Origin: Iodidimonas sp. SYSU 1G8
Lineage (GTDB): Bacteria > Pseudomonadota > Alphaproteobacteria > SMXS01
NCBI RefSeq assembly: GCF_039655775.1
Contig: NZ_JBBYXJ010000002.1
Location: 186,001 to 250,000, forward strand
Direction: 5' to 3'
DNA: 64,000 nt
Shown: positions 63,622 to 64,000 of the stretch, piece by piece
Numbering within the stretch: position 1 is the first letter of the stretch
Layout of the letters: each line of letters opens with the position of its first letter
The notes under the pieces: model-generated
What the model was told of the DNA's origin: nothing
The model's database searches: none
The model's input: only the letters and a program-made list of their open reading frames with translations
Program-made: the position numbers and the translations under genes

Positions 63622-64000
63622 CTATTCCGCCGCTTTCGGGGCCGTTGCCGCCGCCTTGCGCTGGCGTGCCTCGCGCCGGGCGATATAGACCGTGCTGGCC
63701 AGGATCAGGCCGGCGCCCGCCCAGGTCAGCGCGTCGGGGGTTTCGTCGAACAGCATCACGCCCAGCAGGGTGACGAACACGAGGCGCAGGAAATCCATGG
63801 GCAGCACCGCGCCCGCGTCGGCCAGGGTGAGCGCCCGGGTCAGGAAGGTCTGCGCCGTGGTCGACAGCACGCCGATCACCGCCAGCACGCCGAAATTGTG
63901 CCAGGTCATGGGCTGCCAGTGGTTCAGCGCCAGCAGCAGTCCGATGGGCAGGCAGAGGGTGTTGCCATAGAAGATGATGGTGGGCGTGGACTCCGTGGCC
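63622..64000 (-). CDS. EamA/DMT superfamily transporter (N-terminus beyond window)
   Basis: The C-terminal 125 residues of a drug/metabolite transporter. The visible part has about four hydrophobic helices, including LAVIGVLSTTAQTFLTRAL, LRLVFVTLLGVMLFDETPD and WAGAGLILASTVYIARRE, the typical EamA tail, ending in a basic/alanine-rich cytoplasmic segment. The frame stays open to base 64000, so the N-terminal half lies outside. Substrate not predictable. The 86-base gap to the SDR gene shows nothing. Confidence 0.88.
   Translation of the reverse strand, partial: ATESTPTIIFYGNTLCLPIGLLLALNHWQPMTWHNFGVLAVIGVLSTTAQTFLTRALTLADAGAVLPMDFLRLVFVTLLGVMLFDETPDALTWAGAGLILASTVYIARREARQRKAAATAPKAAE

Overview
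This window is a stretch of the main chromosome of a GC-rich alphaproteobacterium. The evidence is the gene order and the families themselves: hisB-DUF2628-hisH-hisA-hisF-hisE, hslVU, secB-dnaQ-coaE-aroE-maf-ppsR next to hemE-hemJ-rho, mnmE-mnmG-rsmG-parA-parB-holA-lptE-leuS, DUF1013/TrcR, DUF1192, DUF3576, TimA and COQ9. I cannot name a genus. Nothing in the window looks like a large mobile island: there are no IS elements, integrases, phage genes, CRISPR arrays or rRNA genes, and only one tRNA gene.

The most important locus is a probable replication origin at 13820-14198, between ppsR (leftward) and hemE (rightward). It has two exact DnaA boxes plus variants, and its left edge carries a parS site (13827-13840). 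Two more exact parS sites lie at 24482-24501 and 26499-26514, the second inside the rsmG coding sequence, and parA-parB follow at 27062-28809. The window therefore holds a complete hemE-type oriC with its ParABS segregation locus within about 15 kb.

Layout. 1-3465: leftward histidine cluster. 3585-5949: hslVU-acetyltransferase. 5954-8949: SnoaL-like protein, Smr, MltA, TimA. 9094-10140: FxsA, SecB. 10179-13819: dnaQ-coaE-aroE-maf-ppsR. 13820-14198: oriC. 14199-17217: hemE, hemJ, rho. 17260-22469: leftward coaA, quinone reductase, dienelactone hydrolase, alkyltransferase, YyaL-type protein. 22551-28809: tRNA modification and chromosome partition genes. 28873-33487: leftward holA-lptE-leuS-DUF3576. 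33832-38373: outer-membrane barrel candidate, ThiE-like, YggS, an AT-rich orphan gene, GST, L,D-transpeptidase. 38427-42578: ribA diverging from a response regulator, MBL-fold hydrolase, exonuclease III, hypothetical protein. 42979-47313: lolA, ftsK, DapC-like aminotransferase. 47387-50596: nitrogen module amt and glnK-amtB, each behind the same sigma-54-like element. 50883-58971: ubiquinone-related genes (UbiH-like, UbiX, COQ9), TrcR, two YdcH-like paralogues, purEK, rpsU. 59135-60619: an ECF41 sigma factor diverging from its CxxC carboxymuconolactone decarboxylase-like partner. 60809-64000: exported orphan, tRNA-Val(GAC), N-formylglutamate amidohydrolase, SDR, EamA transporter.

The clearest regulatory finds are two divergent ECF41-type promoters with identical 16-nt spacing (59622-59706), two sigma-54-type promoters sharing a 14-nt core (48691-48704, 50687-50700), and several uncharacterised inverted repeats in promoter regions. 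The best candidate for an undescribed protein is the AT-rich zinc-ribbon/C-terminal-membrane gene at 36307-37257. All functional calls come from reading motifs by eye; no database search was run.
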